NCBI GenBank assembly: GCA_051656905.1
Contig: JBOFJQ010000018.1
Span: forward strand, 1-64,000
Reading direction: 5' to 3'
Source: JAGNZR01 sp051656905
GTDB lineage: Bacteria > Fusobacteriota > Fusobacteriia > Fusobacteriales > Fusobacteriaceae
Length of the DNA: 64,000 bases
Shown: in pieces, positions 1-8,035 of the stretch
Layout: every line of letters starts with the position of its first letter
Position numbering within the stretch: position 1 is the stretch's first letter
Notes under the pieces: model-generated
What the model was told of the DNA's origin: nothing
What the model saw: the letters and a program-made list of their open reading frames with translations, nothing else
The model's database searches: none
Program-made: the position numbers and the translations under genes

Positions 1-124
1 ACTCAGGAAAACTCTCGTGGAATTTCTTTGCCTTTGTCACCTCTTCTATTGATAAGATGTCTGCACAGTTTTTTATCTCTGATTTTGGCAGATTATTTTT
101 TTCCCATTTAATGTGTTTATCCAT
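1..124 (-). CDS. dpaL: Diaminopropionate ammonia-lyase, N-terminal fragment
   Basis: This gene runs off the left edge; only about 41 codons are visible, from an ATG at 124 read leftwards. The peptide begins MDKHIKWEKN and continues with ADILSIEEVTKAKKFHESFP, which resembles the start of the PLP-dependent diaminopropionate ammonia-lyase (YgeX/DpaL) family, where a stretch before the conserved YRPTPL segment has this form. The family splits 2,3-diaminopropionate into pyruvate and ammonia in the cytoplasm. A strong GGAGG site lies at about 133-137. The gene follows a GntR regulator on the same strand, with a 12-bp tandem repeat between them, so the two are probably co-transcribed. The call rests on a short fragment; another fold-type II PLP lyase is possible. 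Confidence 0.55.
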   Translation of the reverse strand, partial: MDKHIKWEKNNLPKSEIKNCADILSIEEVTKAKKFHESFPE

Positions 125-138
125 TATATTTACCTCCA

Positions 139-187
139 AGTTTTATTTTTAGTTTTATTTTTAGTTTTATTTTTAGTTTTATTTTTT
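139..187. repeat. 12-bp tandem repeat, four copies
   Basis: Four head-to-tail copies of AGTTTTATTTTT run from 139 to 187, the last with one extra T. The array lies between the stop codon of the GntR gene and the ribosome site of the downstream ammonia-lyase gene, and it overlaps the GntR stop codon. A repeat of this kind can gain or lose units by slippage, which would change the spacing between the two cistrons. Confidence 0.9.
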
Positions 188-842
188 ACTCTAAACCTTC
201 TTTTATTAATTTTTTTACTAATTCAAAGTGAGAACAAATTAATTTTTTAGCTCCTTCCTTATCTCTAATTTTTATTAATTTTACAATCTCTAAATGCTCA
301 TTAGAGACCGCTTTGGAACGCCCTTCTTTGTGATATGTCTTTTCTCCAATTTCAGCTATTAAATCATAATAAACCAGTATAAAATTATAAAATATTGAAT
401 TTTTAGAAAGTTCAGCCAACTTTAAATGAAAATTTGTATTTTTACTTTTTTCGATTATTTCTAATTTTACCTCTTCTTCTAACTCTAAAATTTCTTGATC
501 TGAACTTTTTTCTATAATTAACTCTATCATCTTTTGTTCAATTGCTTCTCTCGCTTCAATTAATTCAATATATTCAGCATCTTTCAAAGCTTTATAAATC
601 ATTTCAGCTGTTTTTACCTTTTCATTAATATATGTCCCATCACCATTTTTTCTAGTTATATATCCTTTAGATTCTAAAATATTAAAGGCTTCTCTTAATA
701 TCCCTCTACTAACTCCAAACTCTTTTGAAAGAGCTATTTCTCCAGGCATTTTTTTTCCAGCCTCTATTTCTTTATTTTCAATCATCTTTATTATTCTTTC
801 AACTACCTTATCCGATAGTTTCTCACTTTTTAAAATCTTCAT
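186..842 (-). CDS. GntR/FadR-family transcriptional regulator
   Basis: The protein has 218 residues when started at the ATG at 842, which has a GGGGGAGA site about eight bases upstream; a longer reading to 908 has no such site. The N-terminal winged helix (about residues 1-70) carries the family pattern PGEIALSKEFGVSRGILREA and ends GDGTYI. The C-terminal part (about 75-218) is a helical, acidic domain of the FadR ligand-binding (FCD) type. The gene lies just upstream of a probable diaminopropionate lyase on the same strand, so it probably controls amino-acid catabolism; the ligand is not evident. A 19-bp palindrome at 862-880, immediately before the start, is a likely autoregulatory site. 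Confidence 0.85.
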   Translation of the reverse strand: MKILKSEKLSDKVVERIIKMIENKEIEAGKKMPGEIALSKEFGVSRGILREAFNILESKGYITRKNGDGTYINEKVKTAEMIYKALKDAEYIELIEAREAIEQKMIELIIEKSSDQEILELEEEVKLEIIEKSKNTNFHLKLAELSKNSIFYNFILVYYDLIAEIGEKTYHKEGRSKAVSNEHLEIVKLIKIRDKEGAKKLICSHFELVKKLIKEGLE

Positions 843-861
843 TTTTAAATTCTCCCCCCAA

Positions 862-880
862 AAAGCTGTTAAACAGCTTT
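862..880 (-). promoter_or_regulatory. Palindrome before the GntR gene, candidate operator
   Basis: AAAGCTGTT and AACAGCTTT form a perfect inverted repeat around a single A, about 20 bases upstream of the GntR start and just before its G-rich ribosome site. GntR proteins commonly bind such short palindromes near their own start. As RNA it could also form a small hairpin next to the ribosome site. Confidence 0.45.
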
Positions 881-1076
881 GCCGATAAAATGAATTATAA
901 TCCTTCATTAAAAAAAATGCAACATATTTTTACATTTATTTTTTAAAATGAATATGTAGTATTTTTTTAGTACAGCATTTTTTTTATGTTATTTATTACA
1001 ATCCTTATTTTTTCTTAATAAGCATTATTTTCTTAATTTTATTTTCTATTTCAGTACAAAAAAAAAAAAATTATTT

Positions 1077-1109
1077 TGACATAATTTTGTCACAAAGTAA
1101 GGATATAAT
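1077..1109 (+). promoter_or_regulatory. Inverted repeat and -10 element before small secreted protein
   Basis: TGACA-N6-TGTCA (1077-1092) is followed by a perfect -10 hexamer TATAAT at 1104-1109. The TTGACA at 1076-1081 is 22 bases from that -10, too far for a normal -35. The inverted repeat is therefore better read as a regulator site, perhaps for an activator. A run of 13 A lies just upstream (about 1058-1070). Confidence 0.4.
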
Positions 1110-1172
1110 CATCTTATAGAAAAGCAGTAAAGAAATTTCTAAAATAACTTAAATTTAAAGGAGTGTAATATT

Positions 1173-1517
1173 ATGAAAAAATTATTAGCAATAGCAGTTT
1201 TAGTTTCAGCAACAGCATTTGGAGCAACACAAGTTAATACAATGGGTGAAATGAATCATAAAATGGGTATGGGATCTAACAATTGTTCTACGACAAAGTC
1301 TGGTCACATGGGTAGAATGTTTAACTATTTATCTGAAAGCGAGCAAAACACAGTTAAGAAAAATAGGGAAGATGTAAGAACTATGATGTCATCTGAGAAA
1401 CCAGATTGGAATAAAATCGAAAAATTAAATCAAGATAATGCTAAAATGATGGCTTCAGCAAGAACTAAAATGATGCAGGATAAACAATCTAATCCTAACT
1501 TCAAGCATAATTATTAA
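1173..1517 (+). CDS. Small secreted methionine-rich protein
   Basis: This is a 114-residue protein with a clear signal peptide (MKKLLAIAVLVSATAFGAT; cleavage likely near residue 18). The mature part has about ten methionines and one cysteine (C38 region, NNCST). Its second half is a charged helix with the pattern LSESEQNTVKKNREDVRTMM. Length, export and helical charge resemble the loose Spy/CpxP group of periplasmic chaperone or metal-related proteins, but I cannot assign it to that family with certainty. It is a single-gene unit: ribosome site AAAGGAG, an inverted repeat plus -10 upstream, and a strong terminator after it. The operator suggests stress-responsive expression. Confidence 0.7.
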   Translation: MKKLLAIAVLVSATAFGATQVNTMGEMNHKMGMGSNNCSTTKSGHMGRMFNYLSESEQNTVKKNREDVRTMMSSEKPDWNKIEKLNQDNAKMMASARTKMMQDKQSNPNFKHNY

Positions 1518-1586
1518 TTCGCACTTAAAGAATAATTTCACTGTTTATAAATTCTAATCCCCCTTAGAAAATATATTATAAAACAA

Positions 1587-1625
1587 AAAGAAGAGTCAGC
1601 TGTTGAGTAGCTGGCTCTTCTCTTT
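1587..1625 (+). terminator. Rho-independent terminator
   Basis: AGAAGAGTCAGCT (1589-1601) pairs with AGCTGGCTCTTCT (1609-1621), with one G-U pair, and is followed by a T-rich tail. It ends the small secreted-protein gene. Confidence 0.8.
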
Positions 1626-1687
1626 TCATTCTTTTATTTTTTTGTTTTTATAATTAAAAACTCTTATTTCTTTTACTAGTAATTTCC

Positions 1688-2245
1688 TTATTTAGTTGTC
1701 CATAATTGACATCCAGTATCTGCACCATTAGCGAATGCAGTTCCTTTAGCATCTAATCCAACTGCTGTAATTCCAATTCCATCTGCTGCCCATACGAATC
1801 CAACATTTCCTGGAGTATATGCAGGACTTGAATTTGGAGAGTAAGTTCCGTCACCATTGTTTACACAGTTTGCTGCAGCTGTTACATCTTGAACAACTCC
1901 TGCTTGGATTGCTACTGTTGTATTATCAGTTTTTCCTAATGTAATTTTATTTACATCTTGTTGACTTAAGTAGTTAGCATTTTGTAATCTAACTAAGTCT
2001 GCTGCTGTTAATAATTGTCCTGCTGTTGGTACATTCCCTGAAGGTAAAGTTCCTTTTTCAGCATAGTAAACGTTTGCTGCTGTTTTTAATGTTTGAAGTG
2101 TTGCAACAACTTTAGCATCTTTAGATTTCATTAAAGATACTCTGAACTTAGGTGTAACTATAGCTGCTAAAACACCAATAATTGCAACTACAACTACTAA
2201 TTCAACTAACGTAAAACCTGATTTTTTATTAACGCTTTTTTTCAT
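1688..2245 (-). CDS. Type IV pilin-like / major pseudopilin protein
   Basis: The protein has 185 residues from the ATG at 2245; a GTG nine bases further up lacks a ribosome site, while GGGGTGG precedes this ATG. It has a class III signal: a short basic leader, KSG|FTLVELVVVVAIIGVLAA, with the prepilin peptidase site after G10 and the conserved Glu at mature position 5. The rest is a soluble pilin head with two C-terminal cysteines (ANCVNN and TGCQLW) that could form the usual loop disulfide. No assembly ATPase, platform protein or peptidase gene is nearby, so it must rely on machinery encoded elsewhere. An upstream unit promoter is likely in the A+T-rich 2255-2330. Confidence 0.85.
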   Translation of the reverse strand: MKKSVNKKSGFTLVELVVVVAIIGVLAAIVTPKFRVSLMKSKDAKVVATLQTLKTAANVYYAEKGTLPSGNVPTAGQLLTAADLVRLQNANYLSQQDVNKITLGKTDNTTVAIQAGVVQDVTAAANCVNNGDGTYSPNSSPAYTPGNVGFVWAADGIGITAVGLDAKGTAFANGADTGCQLWTTK

Positions 2246-2408
2246 CTCTACCACCCCATAATATTTTTTTTGAACATACCATCATATTCTACTTTTATTT
2301 TACTTTTCCTTTCTTATTTTCAAAAATATTTTTTTTATAATTTTTTAAGAATCAAAATTATATATACAAGGTATTATAAATTTGAATGTATAATATATAA
2401 TTTATAGT

Positions 2409-2461
2409 TTGTTTTTCACAATATATAGGGTACAATACTTAAAAGAAACACAATATATTGT
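2409..2461 (+). promoter_or_regulatory. Promoter with two NrdR-like boxes before nrdD
   Basis: ACACAATATATTGT at 2448-2461 and the similar TCACAATATATAGG at 2416-2429 are 32 bases apart, about three helical turns. That is the spacing typical of paired NrdR boxes in front of ribonucleotide reductase genes. A plausible promoter is TTGTTT at 2409-2414 and TACAAT at 2431-2436 (16-base spacer), which puts the first box between -35 and -10 and the second just downstream, as expected for repression. No nrdR gene is in the window. Confidence 0.7.
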
Positions 2462-2503
2462 TTTAAATTAATTTTATTTTTTTTAACAATAAGGAGGAAT
2501 TAC

Positions 2504-4696
2504 ATGAAAAAAATTATAAAAAGAGATGGTTCAATTGCTACTTTTGATAAAAACCGTATAGAAAGAGCTTTAGAATTAGCGTTTAAAAGTAATGATAAAA
2601 TTCCAAATATTAATCTTATAAAGGATATTGCTACACAAATTGAAAACATTAATAGTGATATATTTAATGTTGAAGATATACAAGATCTTGTAGTAAAAAA
2701 ATTAATGGCATCATCTGAAAAAGATATTGCTATGTCGTATCAAGGATATCGTGCTATTAAAAGTGACCTGCGTAATAAAGAACAGGGTATTTATAGAAAA
2801 ATAAATGAACTTGTAGATGCTTCAAATACAAGTATTTTAAATGAAAATGCTAATAAAGATGGAAAAACAATTTCTGTTCAAAGAGATCTTTTAGCTGGAA
2901 TCTCATCTAAAGATTATTATTTAAATAAAATCCTTCCTAAACATTTAAAAGAAGCCCATGAATCTGGAGCAATTCACATTCACGACTTAGATTATTTGCT
3001 TTTTAGAGAAACTAATTGCGAACTTGTTAATATTGAAAGTATGCTAAAAGGTGGATGTAATATAGGAAACGCAAAAATGTTTGAACCTAACTCTATCGAT
3101 GTTGCTGTTGGACATATAGTTCAAATAATAGCTTCTGTATCTTCAAATACTTATGGAGGATGCTCAATTCCATATTTAGATAGAGCTCTTGTTCCTTATG
3201 TAAAAAAGAGTTTCAAGAAACATTTTATAAAGGGTCTTAAATATATTGAACAACTTTCTCAAGAAGATATTGATGCTATTATAGAAAACAATAATAACAT
3301 AGAATACTCTAATAAAAAATTAAAAGAAACGTATCCAAAAGCCTTTAATTATTCTACAGATCTTACTGATGAGTCTGTAAAACAAGCTATGCAAGGACTT
3401 GAATATGAAATAAATTCTCTTTCAACTGTAAATGGACAAACACCTTTTACAACTATTGGTATAGGAACTGAAACTTCTTGGGAAGGACGTCTTATTCAGA
3501 AATACGTATTTAAAAATAGAATGGAAGGGTTTGGAATAAAAAAAGAGACGGCAATTTTTCCTAAGATAGTTTACGCAGTTTGTGATGGTCTTAACTTTTC
3601 ACCAGAGGATCCTAACTGGGATATTTCTCAAATAGCTTTTAAATGTATGACTACATCTATATATCCAGATATTCTTTTTGTAACAAAAGAGGAGCTAGAA
3701 AAAGAAACGGTTGTATATCCTATGGGGTGTAGAGCTTTTTTATCTTCATGGTTTGATAAAGAGGAAAAAGAGATTTATTCTGGTAGATTCAACATTGGAG
3801 CTACAACAATCAATTTACCAAGAATAGCTATAAAGCATAAAGGTGATGAAATTGGTTTCTATAAAGAGTTAGATGAGCTTCTATTACTTGCAAGAGAAAA
3901 CTCTATATTCCGTGCAAAATATCTTGAAAATACTCCTGCAGAAATAGCACCAATTCTTTGGATGAATGGAGCTATGGCAAATAAAACTGGAAAAGAGACT
4001 ATAAAAGATTTAATTTGGAAAGGGTATGCTACAGTTTCAATAGGTTATATAGGATTGAGTGAAGTTTCTCAACTTCTTTATGGCGTTGATTTTTCACAAG
4101 ATAACTCTTCTTATGAAAAGACTTTCAATATACTTAAATATATTTCTGAAAGAGTAGCTCAATTTAAACAAGAAGATAACTTAGGTTTTGCTCTTTACTC
4201 TACTCCTTCAGAATCTCTTTGTGATAGGTTTGCTCAAATAGATCAAAAAGATTTTGGGGATATTGAAGGAATTACAGATAAAGGGTATTACGACAACTCT
4301 TTCCATGTATCATCTAAAATAAATATAGATCCTTTTGAAAAGCTAAGATTAGAAGCTTTAGGACATAAATATGCAAAGGGTGGACATATTAGCTATATTG
4401 AAACTTCATCACTTAAAAATAATATTGAAGCAATTCACGGAATACTTAAATATGCACAAAGTATTGGAATTCACTATATGGGAATTAATCAACCTGTAGA
4501 TAAATGCCATAAATGTAATTTTTCTGGAGAGTTCCAAGCAACAGTTAAAGGATTTGAATGTCCACAGTGTGGAAATACAGATTCTTCTCAAATGAATGTA
4601 ATTAGAAGAGTTTGTGGTTATCTTGCTCAACCTGATTCTAGACCATTTAACAAAGGTAGACAAAAAGAGGTAATCAATAGAGTTAAACATATGTAA
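2504..4696 (+). CDS. nrdD: Anaerobic ribonucleoside-triphosphate reductase
   Basis: This class III ribonucleotide reductase has 730 residues, a normal length. It makes deoxynucleotides from NTPs in the absence of oxygen with a glycyl radical. An ATP-cone starts at residue 1 (KRDGSIATFDKNRIERAL) and provides allosteric control. The C-terminal zinc site is CHKCNFSGEF...CPQCGN, and the glycyl-radical loop RRVCGYLAQPDSRPF places the radical glycine at about 705. The start ATG has AAGGAGG seven to eight bases upstream. The activase gene nrdG follows after 11 bases, and the pair is probably a single operon under NrdR, judging from the two boxes upstream. Confidence 0.97.
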   Translation: MKKIIKRDGSIATFDKNRIERALELAFKSNDKIPNINLIKDIATQIENINSDIFNVEDIQDLVVKKLMASSEKDIAMSYQGYRAIKSDLRNKEQGIYRKINELVDASNTSILNENANKDGKTISVQRDLLAGISSKDYYLNKILPKHLKEAHESGAIHIHDLDYLLFRETNCELVNIESMLKGGCNIGNAKMFEPNSIDVAVGHIVQIIASVSSNTYGGCSIPYLDRALVPYVKKSFKKHFIKGLKYIEQLSQEDIDAIIENNNNIEYSNKKLKETYPKAFNYSTDLTDESVKQAMQGLEYEINSLSTVNGQTPFTTIGIGTETSWEGRLIQKYVFKNRMEGFGIKKETAIFPKIVYAVCDGLNFSPEDPNWDISQIAFKCMTTSIYPDILFVTKEELEKETVVYPMGCRAFLSSWFDKEEKEIYSGRFNIGATTINLPRIAIKHKGDEIGFYKELDELLLLARENSIFRAKYLENTPAEIAPILWMNGAMANKTGKETIKDLIWKGYATVSIGYIGLSEVSQLLYGVDFSQDNSSYEKTFNILKYISERVAQFKQEDNLGFALYSTPSESLCDRFAQIDQKDFGDIEGITDKGYYDNSFHVSSKINIDPFEKLRLEALGHKYAKGGHISYIETSSLKNNIEAIHGILKYAQSIGIHYMGINQPVDKCHKCNFSGEFQATVKGFECPQCGNTDSSQMNVIRRVCGYLAQPDSRPFNKGRQKEVINRVKHM

Positions 4697-4707
4697 AGGA
4701 GTTAAAA

Positions 4708-5214
4708 ATGAATTATTCTGGTATTAAATACGCTGATATGATTAATGGAAGAGGAATAAGAGTTTCTCTCTTTGTAAGTGGTTGCATTCATAAGTGCAAC
4801 GGCTGTTTTAATAAAGATACTTGGAACCCTCACTTCGGAAAACCTTTTTCAGAGGACACAGAGGAGGAAATCTTAAATTATTTTGAAAAATATAGAAGTA
4901 GTTTATCAGGTATATCTCTTCTTGGTGGTGATCCAACTTACCATGATAATTTAGAACCCTTAACTAACTTTATAAAAAAATTCAAAACAATTTTTTCCGA
5001 AAAAGATATTTGGATTTGGTCTGGGTATAAATGGGAAGAAATAGCAGCAAATAACAATATTTTAGGACTTGTATCTCAATGTGATATTCTTATTGATGGA
5101 AAATTTGATATTAGAGAAAAAAATCCAAATTTAAAATGGAAGGGCAGTAATAACCAAAGAGTTATTGATGTTCAAAAGACAATAAAAAATGGGATAATTA
5201 CTGAAATAGATTAA
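4708..5214 (+). CDS. nrdG: Anaerobic ribonucleotide reductase activating enzyme
   Basis: This radical-SAM activase has 168 residues. It uses a [4Fe-4S] cluster and S-adenosylmethionine to put the glycyl radical on NrdD. The cluster motif is C26-x3-C30-x2-C33 (CIHKCNGC), the GGDPTYH segment near residue 73 is the usual SAM-binding GGxP-type motif, and the size is normal for NrdG. It starts 11 bases after nrdD with its own AAGGAG site. A strong hairpin terminator follows at 5242-5283, so nrdDG is a two-gene unit. Confidence 0.96.
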   Translation: MNYSGIKYADMINGRGIRVSLFVSGCIHKCNGCFNKDTWNPHFGKPFSEDTEEEILNYFEKYRSSLSGISLLGGDPTYHDNLEPLTNFIKKFKTIFSEKDIWIWSGYKWEEIAANNNILGLVSQCDILIDGKFDIREKNPNLKWKGSNNQRVIDVQKTIKNGIITEID

Positions 5215-5241
5215 TTAATCTATTAATTATTTACTCTCAAT

Positions 5242-5283
5242 AAAAAAGCTGATTAAGTTTCTAATGCTTAATCAGCTTTTTTT
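5242..5283. terminator. Terminator after nrdG, probably bidirectional
   Basis: AAAAAAGCTGATTAAG (5242-5257) and its exact complement (5267-5282) form a 16-bp stem with a nine-base loop and T/A runs on both flanks. It can end nrdDG from the left and the convergent gene at 5318-6232 from the right. Confidence 0.88.
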
Positions 5284-5317
5284 CTATAAAATTTTTTAAA
5301 CTTTTAAAATTTTAAAT

Positions 5318-6232
5318 TTAAAAATTGTAAATAATAGGTGAACTTCCAAAAAGAAGATGCTGCTTTCTCGATTCTATTTCAACTTTTAATAGTTCCAATG
5401 CAATATGAGTTCCACTTCTTAAATCTGCTTCATTTAAGACTTCTGGAATATCAATATCACAATGTTTTTTTAAATATGAGTAATTTTTCCATAACCAGTG
5501 TCTAATTGCTTCAATATTTGTAGGTTTTCTAAGAAGATTTAATATTTCTACTCTAATCTGTTCAATCTCTTCTGAAGTCAGCTCATTTTTTAAAGAAGCA
5601 AATTTAAGTCCAATATTTCTAGCAAAAGTTTCATCAAGCTCCTGACATAAAAATTTTAAAATATGCCACATCTCATAAATATCATTGTTAGAAGACAGTG
5701 ATAAATTCTTAAGCCAAACAAAAGCAGTTAAACGTCTTCTCCAATCCCACCATTTTATAGGACTTGCTAAATCTTGAGCAGGAATTAAAAAATATCCATC
5801 ATCTATAAGTCTAGCACCAAAGACTCCAGGTGGATTTCCAAGACGTTTTCCTTTCAGAGATGTTCTATAAACTCCACAGGTTGGGCTTCCTTCCATAAAA
5901 ATATAAGCATCAACACTTGAACGCTGTAAAATTTTTAATGCTTCTTCACATCCATCTTTTATCATTTGAGAACGATTAATTCCCATTCTATCTTTTATTT
6001 TTGATTCTCCCTTCCAAAAATCAGAACCATTTCCACCTGAAAGAGATATAGGATTTCTAGGAACACAAAGCCCACTCATAACTTCTGGGCATATTGGAGC
6101 CCATATAAATGAATTTTTTTCTCTCTTTAATTCCCCTAACATATCCCAGCCTTTCCCGTTATATCTAACTTTAGCACCAAACATACAAGCCGAAATTCCA
6201 AAAATTATTTTTCTATCTATTTTATAATCCAT
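5318..6232 (-). CDS. DUF523 / thiouracil desulfurase (TudS)-like protein with C-terminal extension
   Basis: The protein has 304 residues. Residues 1-165 form a DUF523 domain, the family that includes the [4Fe-4S] thiouracil desulfurase TudS. The three cluster cysteines appear as C16 (ISACMFG), C48 (PICPEV) and C119 (SPTCGVY), with the conserved Glu50 and Ser116 beside them. In TudS-type enzymes the cluster carries sulfur away from thiolated uracil. Residues of about 165-304 are not the usual YbgA (DUF1722) partner; I do not recognise this helical, Trp- and Lys-rich part. The gene stands alone, with AGGAGG before its ATG. Function beyond the domain match is inference. Confidence 0.75.
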   Translation of the reverse strand: MDYKIDRKIIFGISACMFGAKVRYNGKGWDMLGELKREKNSFIWAPICPEVMSGLCVPRNPISLSGGNGSDFWKGESKIKDRMGINRSQMIKDGCEEALKILQRSSVDAYIFMEGSPTCGVYRTSLKGKRLGNPPGVFGARLIDDGYFLIPAQDLASPIKWWDWRRRLTAFVWLKNLSLSSNNDIYEMWHILKFLCQELDETFARNIGLKFASLKNELTSEEIEQIRVEILNLLRKPTNIEAIRHWLWKNYSYLKKHCDIDIPEVLNEADLRSGTHIALELLKVEIESRKQHLLFGSSPIIYNF

Positions 6233-6363
6233 AAAAAAAACCTCCTATAGAGCATATTTTATTAAATATATTCTACAGAAGGAAGCACACAAATCCTTTA
6301 TCTTAATAATAACTTAACTAATAAAAATTAATTCCGGTATTATTTATTTTATTTTTTTATTTA

Positions 6364-7107
6364 TTACACATTTATTTTATATTTATTTTTTAATTCATCC
6401 ATATATCCATCTTTCTTCATTTCTAATATAATATTATCCATTTTATCAATAAATTTTTTTGGCATTTTTTTAGAAAAAGCAATACTTATTTGATCGTTGC
6501 TTAATACTTCTTTTTCATATAACATAGGACTCTTTTCTATATATCCGTAACCTATTTTCTTATCAAGAATAGCATAATCTATCTCCTTTGTAATAAGCTT
6601 TTGTATAACTACTTCCATGTCCACATCTTCTACTATTTCTGCATTTCTTTTATTTTCTATAATATGTTTGAAATATGTTCCTTTTGTGAGCCCATAAATT
6701 ATTTTATCTTCATTTATATTTTTATTATCTTTATTTCCTAAAATTATTACTTGTGAGGTCATATATGGTTCTGAAAATTGTAGTTTCTTCTTTCTTTCAT
6801 TAGTTATTGAAACAAAACCAATTCCCATATCAAGCTTTCCTTCTTCAACTCCTGAAATAATTTGTAAAAATGAACTATCTATAACATCTATTTTCAAATT
6901 AGCCCTTTTCGCTATCTCTAATAATAGCTCATATTCAAATCCTGAAGCTGCATCATTTTCTGCATCACTCTCTTCAGCTTTGATTCCAAAAGGATCAATT
7001 TTATTAAGATTAATTCCCACTATATAACTACTTTTTTCTACCTTTTTTTTATTACATCCTAGAAAAAATAACGTTAGTAAAGCTGCTAAAATAACTATTC
7101 TTTTCAT
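6364..7107 (-). CDS. Amino-acid-type ABC transporter substrate-binding lipoprotein
   Basis: This is a 247-residue member of the bacterial extracellular solute-binding family 3. The N terminus MKRIVILAALLTLFFLGCNKKK is a lipoprotein signal, with lipidation expected at C18. The body shows the family features: a GFEYELLLEIAKRANLKI segment near residue 55, the SGVEEGKLDMGIGFVSITNERKK stretch near 90-110, and KPYMTSQ-like FSEPYMTSQ. No permease or ATPase gene is adjacent, so it is an orphan receptor whose partners lie elsewhere, or a sensor-type binding protein. The ligand is probably an amino acid or other small polar compound. Confidence 0.85.
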   Translation of the reverse strand: MKRIVILAALLTLFFLGCNKKKVEKSSYIVGINLNKIDPFGIKAEESDAENDAASGFEYELLLEIAKRANLKIDVIDSSFLQIISGVEEGKLDMGIGFVSITNERKKKLQFSEPYMTSQVIILGNKDNKNINEDKIIYGLTKGTYFKHIIENKRNAEIVEDVDMEVVIQKLITKEIDYAILDKKIGYGYIEKSPMLYEKEVLSNDQISIAFSKKMPKKFIDKMDNIILEMKKDGYMDELKNKYKINV

Positions 7108-7230
7108 ATCAATTCTCTCCTCGATTCTCGTAATATTTTAATTAGTAATTATACTATAATTATTTTAGATTTACAATGTAGTATATTTTATTGTAAATTA
7201 AGAATCTTAAGCAATACTTTAATTTAATAA

Positions 7231-7264
7231 AATAAAAAATAGGAGCAAATTAATTGCTCCTATT
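7231..7264 (-). terminator. Terminator after FMN-binding gene
   Basis: AATAGGAGCAA (7238-7248) and TTGCTCCTATT (7254-7264) form an 11-bp stem with a five-base loop. Read leftwards the stem is followed by TTTTTTATTTTATT, so it ends the 7279-7677 gene. Confidence 0.85.
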
Positions 7265-7278
7265 CCATATAAAATCTA

Positions 7279-7677
7279 TTATTTTGCTGGTGTATAAACA
7301 TCATGTAAAAGTCCATCTTTTATAGCTGAACGAACTTTTGTTGCTCTTATTGTTGCTCCTGCCATTTCTATTTCACCAGGTGTATACATTTTTTTCATTG
7401 CCTCATCTACATTTTTTCCTACTGAATACTTTAAAAGTGCATTATATTGCTCTTTCATTTTTTCTAAACTAGAATTTTTTAAATAATCCTCACCTTTATA
7501 GAAAAGATGTCTAAATTTTGCAGAGGTTACTACATCGTCTTTTAATTTGTATTCTACAGTTACTTGATTTTCTGCTCCATCTACAAAACTTCCTCTGTAC
7601 GTTCCATCTTTGTATGATCCTGCATAAACTGCTGTAGCCATACTTAAAAGTCCTACTAAAAATAATTTTTTATTCAT
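7279..7677 (-). CDS. Secreted FMN-binding domain protein
   Basis: The protein has 132 residues: a signal peptide of about 19 residues (MNKKLFLVGLLSMATAVYAG) followed by one small FMN-binding domain of the RnfG/NqrC/UrdA type. The conserved end AGATIRATKVRSAI carries Thr109, the position that ApbE flavinyl-transferase modifies with FMN in this family; here the residue two before Gly is Ala rather than Ser/Thr, so modification is likely but not certain. Such small periplasmic flavoproteins serve in extracytoplasmic electron transfer. The gene stands alone with its own ribosome site (AGGAGG) and terminator, so its redox partner is not visible. Confidence 0.78.
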   Translation of the reverse strand: MNKKLFLVGLLSMATAVYAGSYKDGTYRGSFVDGAENQVTVEYKLKDDVVTSAKFRHLFYKGEDYLKNSSLEKMKEQYNALLKYSVGKNVDEAMKKMYTPGEIEMAGATIRATKVRSAIKDGLLHDVYTPAK

Positions 7678-8035
7678 AATATCCTCCTATTTTTTTTATC
7701 CCCTAATATTATATATTATACCTAATTTCAATGGATATTTCCATTTTTTTATAGTTTAGTTTCTCAAACTTATATTTTCTATAAAATATAATTTGTTTAT
7801 CAAAGTATATCTTATAATATAATACTTTACTATTTTTGTCAACATTTTATTAAAAACTTAATTAAGTTAATTAATTATTTACAATCTTTATTAAATTTTT
7901 TTATCATTCTTTTCATGTTACTATTATATTAAGAGAGAAACTAAAAAAGATTTTAGAAGAGATACAAGTTGCAAAAATAGCAACTAAAGTTACTTCTATT
8001 TTAGTAAAAAAATAAAATAAAAGTGAGGTTTTAAC
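7678..8035. other. Intergenic region between divergent genes
   Basis: These 358 bases are very A+T-rich and hold the promoters for the FMN-binding gene (leftwards) and the AEC carrier (rightwards). A frame at about 7930-8015 reads REKLKKILEEIQVAKIATKV and ends in TAA just before the carrier; it has no start codon or ribosome site and may be a gene remnant or chance. I see no clear operator. Confidence 0.5.

Noticed and set aside
1076..1081. TTGACA as -35 of the small secreted-protein promoter
   Set aside because: It lies 22 bases from the TATAAT at 1104, too far for a normal sigma-70 promoter; the inverted repeat that contains it is a better explanation.
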